Assembly (NCBI GenBank): GCA_903844135.1
Contig: CAIMSN010000006.1
Coordinates: 1-60,843, forward strand
Direction: 5' to 3'
DNA: 60,843 bases
DNA from: an uncultured Rhodospirillales bacterium
Lineage (GTDB): Bacteria; Pseudomonadota; Alphaproteobacteria; Acetobacterales; Acetobacteraceae
The notes beneath the pieces are model-generated. The model saw only the letters and a list, made by a program, of their open reading frames with translations, had not been told where the DNA came from and searched no databases. This document shows positions 7,079 to 15,467 of the stretch, piece after piece. Each line of letters starts with the position of its first letter. Positions within the stretch are counted from its first letter, which is position 1. A program made the position numbers and the translations under genes.

Positions 7079-9166
7079 ATGTTCCCCTTCAACGCCGTCG
7101 CGTCGAACGCGGCCACCGCCAGGGCGATCGACATCTCGCAGGCGGTGGTCGAGTTCCGGCCGGATGGCACCATCCTTCGCGCCAATGCGCGCTTCCTGTC
7201 AGCGGTCGGCTACGCCGCGTCCGAGGTGCGCGGCCGCAACCATGCCATGTTCATGCCCGAGGAGGATCGGGAGTCGCCCGCCTACCGGGCATTCTGGGCG
7301 TCGCTGCGCCGCGGCGAATTCCAGGCCGGCGAATTCCGTCGCCGTGGCAAGGACGGGCGCGAGATCTGGCTGCAGGCCACCTACACGCCGATCCTGGGGC
7401 GCCTCGGCCGCATCGCCAAGATCGTGAAGTTCGCCACCGAAATCACCGAGGCGAAGTTGCGCGCCGCCGACCACCAGGCGCAGATCAACGCGATCGATCG
7501 GGTCCAGGGCGTGATCGAGTTCGCCCTCGATGGCACCATCCTCACCGCCAACGCCAATTTCCTGAACGCCGTCGGCTACGCGCTCGACGAGGTGCGCGGC
7601 CGGCATCACGCGATGTTCATGCCCGAGCAGGACCGCGACAGCGACTCCTACCGGGAATTCTGGGCGGCGTTGCGGCGTGGCGAATGCAAGGCGGGAGAGT
7701 TCCGGCGGATCGGCAAGGGCGGCCGCGAGGTCTGGATCCAGGCGAGCTACAATCCGGTGCTCGATCCCGCCGGCAGGCCGCTCAAGATCGTGAAGTTCGC
7801 CACCGACATCACCGAGGCCAAGCGTCGCTCCGCCGATCATGAAGGCCAGATGGCGGCGATCGACCGGGTGCAGGGCGTGATCGAGTTCGCCCTCGACGGC
7901 ACCATCATGACCGCGAACGCCAACTTCCTGTCGGCGATCGGCTACACGCTCGAGGAGATCAGCGGCCGTCATCACGCGATGCTCATGCCGCCCGAGGAGC
8001 GTGACAGCCCGGCCTATCGCGCCTTCTGGGACGCGCTGCGTCGCGGGAGCGTCCAGGCGGCGGAGTTCCGGCGGATCGGCAAGGGCGGCCGCGAGGTCTG
8101 GATCCAGGCGAGCTACAACCCGGTGCTCGACCCGCTGGGCAGGCCGATCAAGGTGGTCAAGTTCGCGACCGACATCACCAACGACGTGCTGCGCCGCAGG
8201 GCGTTCGCATTGCTCTCGCTGGTCGCCAACGAGACCGACAACAGCGTCATCATCGCCGACGCGCAAGGCCGGATCGAATACGTCAACCCGGGCTTCACCA
8301 GGCTGACCGGCTACACCACCGAGGAGGTCATGGGCCGCAAGCCCGGCGAGATCCTGCAGGGTGCTCATACCGATCCCGCGACGGTGCGGCGCATCAGCGA
8401 AACGCTGCGCGCCGGACGGCCTCTGTTCGAAGAGATCCTCAACTATACCAAGGCCGGAGAGCCGTATTGGATCTCGCTGTCGATCAATCCGGTCCGTTCG
8501 GCCGAGGGCCGGATCGATCGCTTCGTCGCGGTTCAGGCCGACATCACCCAGACCAAGCTGCGTGCCATCGAGTCCGACATGCGGCTCGCCGCGATCGACC
8601 GCTCCAACATCGTCATCGAGTGGGACCAGGACGATCGGCTCGCACGCCTGAACGACGTCGCGCAGCAGGCCTTCGGCGAGAAACCAGCCCTGGAGCTGTC
8701 GAGCCTGCTCGGCGAGGCGGATCGCGCTCTGATCGCCGCCGGACAGGCGATCCATCGCGAGATCGAGATCGAGATCGGCGCCGCGAGCCGACGGACCCTG
8801 TGCCTGTCCGCCACCGTTCAGGCCCTGCGCGACGTCGAAGGCCGGCAGATCCGCACCGTGCTCTACGCGATCGACGCCTCTGCGCGACGGACCGCGGTCC
8901 GGGAGACCGAGCGGGTGATGAGCGGCGTGCTCGATCGCATCCACGGCGTCGCCCAGGATATCGGCGGCATCGCCCGCCAGACCAACCTGCTCGCCCTGAA
9001 CGCCACCATCGAGGCGGCGCGCGCAGGCGATTCGGGACGGGGCTTCGCCGTGGTGGCGTCCGAGGTCAAGATCCTGGCGCAGCGGTCGGCGGGATCGACC
9101 GGAGAGATCGCCAAGCTGATCTCCGACACCAGGACCCGGATCCAGGCGCTGATTGCCGCCGCCTGA
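7079..9166 (+). CDS. Soluble multi-PAS chemoreceptor-like protein with short MCP signalling hairpin
   Basis: 695 residues and no membrane segment or signal peptide. Three near-identical PAS-PAC modules of about 122 residues occupy roughly 13-130, 135-252 and 257-374, each with EFxxDGTIxxANAxFLxAxGY and an [22 protein letters not shown] core (the first module reads [13 protein letters not shown]). A more divergent PAS follows (about 380-500; [23 protein letters not shown], with no LOV cysteine), then a weak fifth PAS-like stretch (505-615). The C-terminus has the chemoreceptor tip ([36 protein letters not shown]), but the MCP domain is only about 85 residues where family members usually have over 200. 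It probably signals to CheA/CheW from the cytoplasm. No che or flagellar genes lie in the window. Confidence 0.88.
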   Translation: MFPFNAVASNAATARAIDISQAVVEFRPDGTILRANARFLSAVGYAASEVRGRNHAMFMPEEDRESPAYRAFWASLRRGEFQAGEFRRRGKDGREIWLQATYTPILGRLGRIAKIVKFATEITEAKLRAADHQAQINAIDRVQGVIEFALDGTILTANANFLNAVGYALDEVRGRHHAMFMPEQDRDSDSYREFWAALRRGECKAGEFRRIGKGGREVWIQASYNPVLDPAGRPLKIVKFATDITEAKRRSADHEGQMAAIDRVQGVIEFALDGTIMTANANFLSAIGYTLEEISGRHHAMLMPPEERDSPAYRAFWDALRRGSVQAAEFRRIGKGGREVWIQASYNPVLDPLGRPIKVVKFATDITNDVLRRRAFALLSLVANETDNSVIIADAQGRIEYVNPGFTRLTGYTTEEVMGRKPGEILQGAHTDPATVRRISETLRAGRPLFEEILNYTKAGEPYWISLSINPVRSAEGRIDRFVAVQADITQTKLRAIESDMRLAAIDRSNIVIEWDQDDRLARLNDVAQQAFGEKPALELSSLLGEADRALIAAGQAIHREIEIEIGAASRRTLCLSATVQALRDVEGRQIRTVLYAIDASARRTAVRETERVMSGVLDRIHGVAQDIGGIARQTNLLALNATIEAARAGDSGRGFAVVASEVKILAQRSAGSTGEIAKLISDTRTRIQALIAAA
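7697..8118 (+). repeat. Exact 56-bp direct repeat inside the PAS gene (recent module duplication)
   Basis: Bases 7697-7752 are identical to 8063-8118. The offset is 366 bases, exactly 122 codons, the length of one PAS-PAC module. The surrounding modules are also closely similar, including around 7850-7930 compared with 7485-7565. This shows a recent in-frame duplication of a PAS unit. Confidence 0.9.
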
Positions 9167-9178
9167 CCTGCTGCCGCT

Positions 9179-11059
9179 TTAGCGCGCCGCGAGACCGAGA
9201 TCGCCCAGCACGGTATGGACCGTCGCCATCGCGCCGCGTTCGTCGATCCGGAAGTTGCAGATCGACGGAATGAAGTCCGGACCGAGCGGTACCATCAACG
9301 GCGAGTCCGGCAGGTCTTCGACCAGATGCGGCTCGATGAACCTGACCGGGGTCGGCGCTTCCATCGCGGTGTGGCTGTCATAGAGATGCAGGTCGCCGAG
9401 ATTGGACAGGTTCCAATGATTTGTGATGATGAGACCTGGAATGTTGCTGACCCAGCGATATTTTGCCAGGCCCGCCCCCCAGATCGCGATCAAGGCCTGC
9501 GCCTGCTGCCCGCAGGCCAGACTCTCTGTGATCGGCAGCCCGATCGTGCTCACGACCTGGACCCGGGTGCCGGCGGAATGGTCGATCATGCGCTCGACCA
9601 GCGCCCGCTCGAGGTCGATCGGCTTTTCCGTGGCGCCGCGTTCGCCATGGCTCCAGATGTAGCTCTCCGTCTCACCGATCCTGCTGTTGTGCCCGTCCAC
9701 CACCAGCACCACCTCGCCCAGCGATGAGGAGAGCTGGTCGACCAGCGCGTCGCAGAACTCGCCGAGGCCGACGATGGTGCGGTTCTCGACCCGCAGCCCG
9801 AACAGCACCACCGGGACGTTCTCGTCGCGGGCCTGCCGGCAGATCGACGCCGGAGATCCGTCCGACAGCGGCCGGACGATGGCCGAGATCCGGTCGCGCA
9901 CGTCGCGCGGTACCGTCATGGCCGAGGAGCGCACCGGACATTCGCCGTTGCGATAGAACGCCGCGACCCCTGAGTCGAACGGGCCAGGATCGCGGTCGAT
10001 CAGCCCTTCCAGCTCGGGAAAGATCACGTCCAGCGGGCCATACATCTCCGGCTGCATGCCGGCGTCGAACAGCCGGAAGCGCGGCAGCGCGTCGCCCGGC
10101 ACGTCGCGGATCACCCGCGAGATCCCGGAGATGTCGTTCCACAGCACGTGGCCGATATGCATCGCCGTGACGCCGCGCCAGACATGCACCGGCCTGATGT
10201 CCGGACGGGCGAAATACGTCGCCAGCAGATCGCCATGCTGCGCGATGTGGATGAAGAAGGCGCGGAACATGTCCGGCATCTGCGCCTGGATCGGGCCGGG
10301 ATGCAGCGCGACGCACAGCCTGCCTTCCGGGATGAACAGGCCGGACGGCCGGAAGAAGATTTCGCCGGCGACGACGAACATGACGGTGCCGGTCGCCGGC
10401 TCGACGCAGCGATACGCATGCAGGGTGCCGGACAGCGCCATGGCATGACGCGACGGCATCGGCGATCCGTCGATCGGCGAGGGTATCTCCATCGCGCCTT
10501 GGGTCAGGAACGGCGGCAACTGCTCCTGCAGCAGTCCCGGGTTGAACAGCGTGTGCAGGTGCCGGCGCTGCAGCGGCAGGCGCCGGCTGCCGAGATCGGC
10601 GAGCTGGGTGTCCGGACGCGCCGGATCGATCTGGTCCACCGCGGCGAACCGGGTCGCGGTGTCGAAGCCCGAGAGGTACAGATCGAGGATCTCGCGCCGC
10701 ACCGACGGCGGCAGGTGGAAGAAGCCGGCCGCGCGCGCATCCAGCTTCGGCGGAACCGGGGTGAGCATCAGCGTCGCCCACAGCCCGTCGAACAGGCTCG
10801 CCGAGGCTTCCATCAGGCCGATGCGCAGCTCGGGCGTCAGCTCGCCGATCGAGCCGGCGCGACGCTCCAGACGCTCGTCGAGGAACCAGCAGGCTTCGCT
10901 GCCGTCGCCATGGCGGAAGCACAGCAGCACCAGCGGCGCGAAACCGAAATAGGCGTGGGTCGCCATCCAGCCGGGCGCGAACGCCGCCGGCCGGCCGGCA
11001 TCGAGCACGGTCCCGAGCTCCGCGGCCTCGACCAGCGGATTTTCGTACATCAAGGCCAT
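9179..11059 (-). CDS. Unrecognised 626-residue protein
   Basis: I do not recognise this protein as a whole. It has no signal peptide or membrane segment and is rich in aromatic and proline residues. The first half (about 90-330) is mixed sequence with HLPPSVRREILDLYLSGFD and a beta-like stretch TVMFVVAGEIFFRPSGLFIPEGRLCVAL. The C-terminal third (about 410-600) alternates hydrophobic strands with DGH and ends in LACGQQAQALIAIWGAGLAKYRWVSNIPG, faintly like the GxGL segment of GT61/DUF563-type glycosyltransferases. That resemblance is weak and is not used as a call. The gene is convergent with the chemoreceptor (12 bases) and divergent from the hydrolase gene. Frame and codon use match its neighbours, so it is a real gene. 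Confidence 0.8.
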   Translation of the reverse strand: MALMYENPLVEAAELGTVLDAGRPAAFAPGWMATHAYFGFAPLVLLCFRHGDGSEACWFLDERLERRAGSIGELTPELRIGLMEASASLFDGLWATLMLTPVPPKLDARAAGFFHLPPSVRREILDLYLSGFDTATRFAAVDQIDPARPDTQLADLGSRRLPLQRRHLHTLFNPGLLQEQLPPFLTQGAMEIPSPIDGSPMPSRHAMALSGTLHAYRCVEPATGTVMFVVAGEIFFRPSGLFIPEGRLCVALHPGPIQAQMPDMFRAFFIHIAQHGDLLATYFARPDIRPVHVWRGVTAMHIGHVLWNDISGISRVIRDVPGDALPRFRLFDAGMQPEMYGPLDVIFPELEGLIDRDPGPFDSGVAAFYRNGECPVRSSAMTVPRDVRDRISAIVRPLSDGSPASICRQARDENVPVVLFGLRVENRTIVGLGEFCDALVDQLSSSLGEVVLVVDGHNSRIGETESYIWSHGERGATEKPIDLERALVERMIDHSAGTRVQVVSTIGLPITESLACGQQAQALIAIWGAGLAKYRWVSNIPGLIITNHWNLSNLGDLHLYDSHTAMEAPTPVRFIEPHLVEDLPDSPLMVPLGPDFIPSICNFRIDERGAMATVHTVLGDLGLAAR

Positions 11060-11233
11060 GGAAGACGAACCTCTTTACAACACGCCGGCCACGCGCCCTG
11101 GCACTCGGCGGAACGCCACCATCTTGGCCGAGAACCCGGCCAAGCTCAACGCGAGCCGTCTCATCGCGACGCCCCGATTGCCGCCCGGCGACGCGCCGGC
11201 CACAGTGCGAGCCTGGTCTTGACGGAGTGCACC

Positions 11234-11983
11234 ATGATCATCCGCAGCGACGAAAGCGTCGATCTGCCGGTTCCGGGCAGTCCTGGCACGATGCGCCTGC
11301 ATCTGTTCCGGCCGGCGGTGCCGGGTCGGTTCCCCGGCGTGCTGTTCTTCTCGGAGATCTACCAGGTCACCGCGCCGATCCGTCGTCTGGCCAGCCTGGT
11401 GGCGGGGCAGGGCTATCTGGTGGCGGTGCCGGAGGTCTACCACGAGTACGAGCCCCCAGGCACCGTCCTGGGCTACGATCAGGCCGGCACCGAGCGCGGC
11501 AACGCGCTCAAGGTCGCCAAGCCGGTCGCCGCGTTCGACGCCGACGCCAGGGCGGCGCTGGGCTTCCTCCTGTCGCATCCGGACTGCAGCGGCCGGCTGG
11601 CGACGCTGGGCGTCTGCCTGGGCGGCCATCTGGCGTTTCGCGCCGCGCTCGAGCCGTCGGTGTCCGCCGCCGCCTGCTTCTACGCCACCGACATCCATGC
11701 CGGCTCGCTCGGCGAGGGCCGGCAAGACGACAGCCTGGCCAGGATCGACGCGCTGCGCGCCGAGACCTTGTTCGTCTGGGGCCGCCAGGATCCGCATGTC
11801 CCGTTTGCCGGCCGGCAACTGATCCGGGAGCGGCTGGAACGGGCCGGCGCCCGCTACGAATGGCACGAGGTCAATGCGCCGCACGCCTTCCTGCGCGACG
11901 AGGGCCCGCGCTACGACCCGGCCCTGTTCCTGCAGGCGGTCGGCTGGATGCTGGCCCTGTTCGCGCGTGTGCTGAAGGCCTAA
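11234..11983 (+). CDS. Dienelactone hydrolase family protein
   Basis: 249 residues from the ATG at 11234, preceded by GGAG. It is an alpha/beta hydrolase with the dienelactone-hydrolase triad: Cys128 in GVCLGG, Asp186 in WGRQDPHVP and His217 in NAPHAFLRDE. The early segment FFSEIYQVTAPIRRLASLVAGQGYLVAVPEVYHE is also typical. Family members hydrolyse dienelactones or other esters; the substrate here is unknown and no aromatic-degradation genes surround it. The open frame extends more than 1 kb upstream, but that part is antisense to the 626-residue protein and is not coding. 174 bases with no recognisable site separate it from that divergent gene. Confidence 0.9.
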   Translation: MIIRSDESVDLPVPGSPGTMRLHLFRPAVPGRFPGVLFFSEIYQVTAPIRRLASLVAGQGYLVAVPEVYHEYEPPGTVLGYDQAGTERGNALKVAKPVAAFDADARAALGFLLSHPDCSGRLATLGVCLGGHLAFRAALEPSVSAAACFYATDIHAGSLGEGRQDDSLARIDALRAETLFVWGRQDPHVPFAGRQLIRERLERAGARYEWHEVNAPHAFLRDEGPRYDPALFLQAVGWMLALFARVLKA

Positions 11984-11993
11984 ACCGCGGCCA

Positions 11994-12305
11994 TCACGTG
12001 ATCGCCGCGCGCAGCCCCCGGCGGTTCAGGACCTGCAGCGTGTCGGAGCCGCCGCGGTCCGGGTCCGCGACCAGCAGCGCGCAGGGTGTGCGACCCTTGA
12101 ACGGGCTGGCCGGCTGCGGGTCGTGCAGCCAGTCCGGCGCGAGGTCGAGCATCCAGAGCGCCGCGTCGATCCGGCGCAGCACCGGGTAGCGTTCGGCCTC
12201 CCGGCCCAGCAGGCGGAAGCGCGGGCGGGTGCCCCGCTTCGTCAGACCGCCGCGATGGCCGATCATCGCCAGCGCATCGAGGTCGGTGATCCGCCAGCGA
12301 TCCAT
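11994..12305 (-). CDS. Small protein resembling MbcA/ParS/Xre antitoxin C-terminal (DUF2384) domain
   Basis: 103 residues. The order GREAERYPVLRRIDAALWMLDLAPDWLHDPQPASPFKGRTPCALLVADPDRGG recalls DUF2384-type antitoxins, in which a Trp-Leu-x-x-Pro segment is followed by GxTPxxLL. In RES-Xre and ParS systems such proteins neutralise a neighbouring toxin, but no RES-domain gene is present. The gene follows the 147-residue unknown by six bases and is probably co-transcribed with it and the CorC-like gene. The family link is suggestive only. The protein is short and lacks an obvious N-terminal helix-turn-helix. Confidence 0.6.
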   Translation of the reverse strand: MDRWRITDLDALAMIGHRGGLTKRGTRPRFRLLGREAERYPVLRRIDAALWMLDLAPDWLHDPQPASPFKGRTPCALLVADPDRGGSDTLQVLNRRGLRAAIT

Positions 12306-12311
12306 CAGCGT

Positions 12312-12755
12312 CTAGAAGGCGGCGGAGCTGGCGCGCGGCGCGGTCTGCCGGCGCGGGTTGCCCGGCGGTGCGCTCTCGAACGCGGTCGGGCCGTCCGCTG
12401 CCCGGTTCTCGCCCCCGTTCTTGTCCTGGTCGCTGATCGGCGCGACTGACGGCGTCGCCTGCGGCCTGGACAGCGCCGCGATCAGTGCGGCGATCGACGC
12501 CGCGCTCCGCGCCCGCGGATCGGCCGGCGACCGCACCAGACCGGCCTGCGGATGCAGCGCCGGCACATGGCGCAGCAGCGTCTCGAGGTCGAGCGCGTCA
12601 GGGCGGTCGAGCCCGTCCCGCAGGCCGAGCGCCGACAGCGCCTGGCGCAAGGCGAGGTCGCGCAACAGCGCCGCGTTGCGCCGTCCGCGCCGGGCCAGGG
12701 TCTTCGCGTCCTCCAGGCTGTCGCGCGCCTCGGCCAGCAGCGTCTCGGGGGTCAA
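12312..12755 (-). CDS. Hypothetical protein with helical N-terminal half and disordered tail
   Basis: 147 residues and no recognised family. Residues 1-95 look all-helical and Ala/Leu/Arg-rich (EARDSLEDAKTLARRGRR, DLALRQALSALGL, LETLLRHVPALHP). From about 100 on it is Pro/Ser/Asn/Ala-rich and probably disordered. Its ATG overlaps the stop of the CorC-like gene by four bases (ATGA), so it is translationally coupled to it and real as a reading frame. It sits directly before the DUF2384-like gene. It might be the partner in a small two-gene unit, but nothing identifies a toxin active site. Confidence 0.6.
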   Translation of the reverse strand: MTPETLLAEARDSLEDAKTLARRGRRNAALLRDLALRQALSALGLRDGLDRPDALDLETLLRHVPALHPQAGLVRSPADPRARSAASIAALIAALSRPQATPSVAPISDQDKNGGENRAADGPTAFESAPPGNPRRQTAPRASSAAF

Positions 12756-14095
12756 GGCCGTCGCGTCACCAGCAACTGGTTGATGCGGAACCCCTCGACA
12801 TCGACCACCTCGAAGGTGAATCCGGCCGCCTCGATCCGGTCCGCCTTGCGCGCCACGCGCCGCATGCGGTGCATCACGAAGCCGGCGATGGTCTCGTAGG
12901 AGCCCGGCTCCGCCGCCAGCTCGGAAGTGCCGTCGAGTCCCAGCGCCCTGGTCACGTCGCCCATGTCGGCGATGCCGTCGACCAGCCAGCTATTCTCGTC
13001 GCGGCGCACGATCACCTGTTCCTCGAACGGGTTGGCCAGCCCGTCCATCAGCGCGCCCATCATGTCCTTGAAGGTGATGATGCCGACCACCACGGCGTAT
13101 TCGCTGACGATCAGCGCGAAGCCGGCGCCATGCTTCTCGAACTCGCCCAGCGCCTGCCACAAATTGAGCGTCTCCGGCAGCGACAGCACGTCGCGCCGCA
13201 TCTTGTTGAGGATCGTGCCCGGCGTGTCGGGCTGCGACGGGTCGAGACCCGGCTGCGCCTCGCCCACCACCACGGCCAGCACGTCCTCGGCGCGGATGCT
13301 GCCGATCACCCGGTCGATGCCGCCATCGCAGAGCGGGTAGCGCGAGTATGGCTTGGCACGCACCTTCTCTCGCTGCCGCTCCAGGCTCTCGCGGATGTCG
13401 AGATAGACGATGTCGTCGCGTGGCGTCATCGCCGAGGTGATCCAGCGATCCTGCAGGCTCAGCACGTTCTGGATCAGCCGGTGCTCCTGCTCCAGCAGCA
13501 CGCCCGACGCGGTCCCGGCCGCCAGCATCGCCCGCAGATCCTCCGGCGTCACCGGGTCCGCCGTCGCCGCCACGGGAATGCGCAGGGCCCGCAGCAGCCG
13601 GTCCGCCACGGCGCTGAACGCCCACACCAGCGGATAGAGCAGGTTCAGCGCCAGCGCCGGGAACCACCCCACCGCCAGCGCGACCTTGTCCGGCGACAGC
13701 ATGGCGATGCGCTTCGGCAGCAGGTCGGCGAACAGCACGAACAGGCCGGTGACCAGGCAGAAGCCGAAGATGGCGCCGAGATGGTCGGACAGTCCGGGCC
13801 CGATATGGATCATCTGCAGCAGCGCCGAGATCGGCGGCGCGATCAGGTCGTCGCTGGCGATGCCGCCCAGCACGCCGACCGCGTTGAGACAGATCTGCAG
13901 CACCGTGATCACCTGGCCGCTGTTGCGGCGCAGCGCCAGGAACCGGACCGCGCGCGGATCGCCCAGCTCGGCGCGGCTCCGCAGCCTGGCCTCGCGCGCC
14001 GCGGCGAACGAAATCTCCGACATGGAGATCAGCACGCTCAGCGCGACCAGCGCGAGGATGACGATCAGGCCGAACAGCAGGGTCATGGGGTCCAT
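12752..14095 (-). CDS. Hemolysin-like CNNM/CBS/CorC-HlyC domain membrane protein (YtfL/TlyC type)
   Basis: 447 residues. A DUF21/CNNM membrane domain (about 1-190) has four hydrophobic segments and the signature ISMSEISFAAAREARLRSRAELGDPRA. A CBS pair follows (about 205-335; MTPRDDIVYLDIRES and ALIVSEYAVVVGIITFKDMM), then a CorC/HlyC transporter-associated domain to the end (DENSWLVDGIADMGDVTRALG). Homologues are linked to Mg2+/Co2+ or Na+/Mg2+ transport and sometimes mis-called hemolysins. The gene is the first of three coupled minus-strand genes and is divergent from msrB across 144 bases. Confidence 0.9.
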   Translation of the reverse strand: MDPMTLLFGLIVILALVALSVLISMSEISFAAAREARLRSRAELGDPRAVRFLALRRNSGQVITVLQICLNAVGVLGGIASDDLIAPPISALLQMIHIGPGLSDHLGAIFGFCLVTGLFVLFADLLPKRIAMLSPDKVALAVGWFPALALNLLYPLVWAFSAVADRLLRALRIPVAATADPVTPEDLRAMLAAGTASGVLLEQEHRLIQNVLSLQDRWITSAMTPRDDIVYLDIRESLERQREKVRAKPYSRYPLCDGGIDRVIGSIRAEDVLAVVVGEAQPGLDPSQPDTPGTILNKMRRDVLSLPETLNLWQALGEFEKHGAGFALIVSEYAVVVGIITFKDMMGALMDGLANPFEEQVIVRRDENSWLVDGIADMGDVTRALGLDGTSELAAEPGSYETIAGFVMHRMRRVARKADRIEAAGFTFEVVDVEGFRINQLLVTRRP

Positions 14096-14239
14096 TTCCG
14101 GTGGGCGGCCGGAACCTGCGCGCTCGCGACCGCGCGCTCAAGCATGCAGAGCCGAGCCATGCAGAAAAAGCGGGCTGGATGCGTAACCCCGCCAACCCCA
14201 TCTGCGGAGAACAGCCGAAGCGAGAGAAGGCGAACGACG

Positions 14240-14764
14240 ATGCGTTCCTGGAACAGACGGCAGATGCTGCAGGCGGGCTCCATGCTGGCGGCGGCGGGTG
14301 CCGTGGCGCAGTTCGGCCTGCACGGGCTCGGTCCGGCGCGGGCCGCCGACGGGCCGTTCAAGCTGAGCGACGCGCAATGGCGGGCGAAGCTTAGCCCGGC
14401 CCAGTACGACGTGCTGCGGCGGGAAGGCACCGAGATGCCGTTCAGCAGCCCGCTCGACACCTTCTACGGCAAGGGACGCTATGCCTGCGCCGGCTGCGGC
14501 CAGGAGGCGTATTCGTCCGAGACCAAGTTCGACAGCCACACCGGCTGGCCGTCCTTCTGGAAGCCGCTGCCCAAGGCGGTCGCGGAGCGCGACGACGGTT
14601 CGATGGGCATGCAGCGCACCGAGATCCACTGCACGCGCTGCGCCGGCCATCTCGGCCACGTGTTCAACGACGGCCCGGCGCCCACCGGCCTGCGCTACTG
14701 CATGAATGGCGTGGCGCTGAATTTCCTGCCCGCCCCCGGCGTCACGCCGCCCCATGCCGCCTGA
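14240..14764 (+). CDS. msrB: Peptide-methionine (R)-S-oxide reductase MsrB, Tat-exported
   Basis: 174 residues from the ATG at 14240, which follows GAGAAGG. The N-terminus has a twin-arginine signal (NRRQML at 5-10, then a mild hydrophobic stretch to about 36), so the enzyme is predicted to be periplasmic. The MsrB domain has zinc cysteines at 83/86 (CAGC) and 131/134 (CTRC), the HTGWPSFW substrate region at 100-107 and the catalytic Cys154 in RYCMNGVALNF. It reduces methionine-R-sulfoxide in oxidised envelope proteins. msrA follows 10 bases later, giving a two-gene repair operon for both diastereomers. Confidence 0.93.
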   Translation: MRSWNRRQMLQAGSMLAAAGAVAQFGLHGLGPARAADGPFKLSDAQWRAKLSPAQYDVLRREGTEMPFSSPLDTFYGKGRYACAGCGQEAYSSETKFDSHTGWPSFWKPLPKAVAERDDGSMGMQRTEIHCTRCAGHLGHVFNDGPAPTGLRYCMNGVALNFLPAPGVTPPHAA

Positions 14765-14774
14765 GGAGAGCACC

Positions 14775-15467
14775 ATGTCCCTCCGTACCATCGCCCTGGC
14801 GACAGGGCTCTGCCTGTTCGCCGCCAGTTCCGCCGTTTTCGCCGACGAGACTCCGCATCTGGTGCCGGCGCCGGCATTTTCGCCTGCCCCGACCGGCGCC
14901 GGCCCGCAGCAACTGACCGTCTCCGGCGGTTGCTTCTGGGGGATCCAGGGCGTGTTCGAACACGTGAGGGGCGTCACCAAGGCGGTCTCCGGCTACACCG
15001 GCGGCAAGGCCGACACCGCCACCTACGAGACCGTCAGCGACGGCGATACCGGCCATGCGGAATCGGTCCAGATCACCTACGACCCCGCCATCGTCTCGAC
15101 CGCCAGGCTGCTGCAGATCTTCTTCTCGGTGGCGCTCGACCCGACCATGGTCAACGCCCAGGGACCCGATAGCGGCAGCCAGTACCGTTCCGAGATCTGG
15201 GCCGCGACGCCGGACCAGGCGCGGATTGCCAAGGCGTATATCGCCCAGCTCGACGCGGCGCATGCGTTCGCCGCCCCGATCGCCACCAGGGTCGACCCGC
15301 TCGGCGGCTTCTATCCGGCCGAGCGCTATCATCAGGACTACCTGACGCTGCACCCGGACGCGCTCTACATCGCCGTCAACGACATGCCCAAGGTCGAGGC
15401 GCTGCGGCGGCTGTTCCCAAAGGACTACGTCTCGACGCCGGTCACGGTCCTGGCGTCGGCCAACTGA
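14775..15467 (+). CDS. msrA: Peptide-methionine (S)-S-oxide reductase MsrA, exported
   Basis: 230 residues from the ATG at 14775 after GAGGAGAG. A Sec-type signal peptide (LRTIALATGLCLFAASSAVFADE) is cleaved near residue 23. The MsrA domain begins at about 47 with GGCFWG at 51-56 (catalytic Cys53), followed by GVTKAVSGYTGGKADTATYETV and DSGSQYRSEIW-type sequence. It reduces methionine-S-sulfoxide. With the Tat-exported MsrB it forms an envelope methionine-repair pair; here the two enzymes use different export routes. Its 3' end overlaps the end of convergent pspF by 43 bases. Confidence 0.93.
   Translation: MSLRTIALATGLCLFAASSAVFADETPHLVPAPAFSPAPTGAGPQQLTVSGGCFWGIQGVFEHVRGVTKAVSGYTGGKADTATYETVSDGDTGHAESVQITYDPAIVSTARLLQIFFSVALDPTMVNAQGPDSGSQYRSEIWAATPDQARIAKAYIAQLDAAHAFAAPIATRVDPLGGFYPAERYHQDYLTLHPDALYIAVNDMPKVEALRRLFPKDYVSTPVTVLASAN

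Noticed and set aside
9179-11059. Calling the 626-residue protein a GT61 glycosyltransferase
   Set aside because: Only one short C-terminal segment looks similar and no clear donor-binding motif is visible.
12312-12755. HEPN-domain toxin
   Set aside because: The helical N-terminal half is vaguely HEPN-like but lacks the Rx4-6H catalytic motif.
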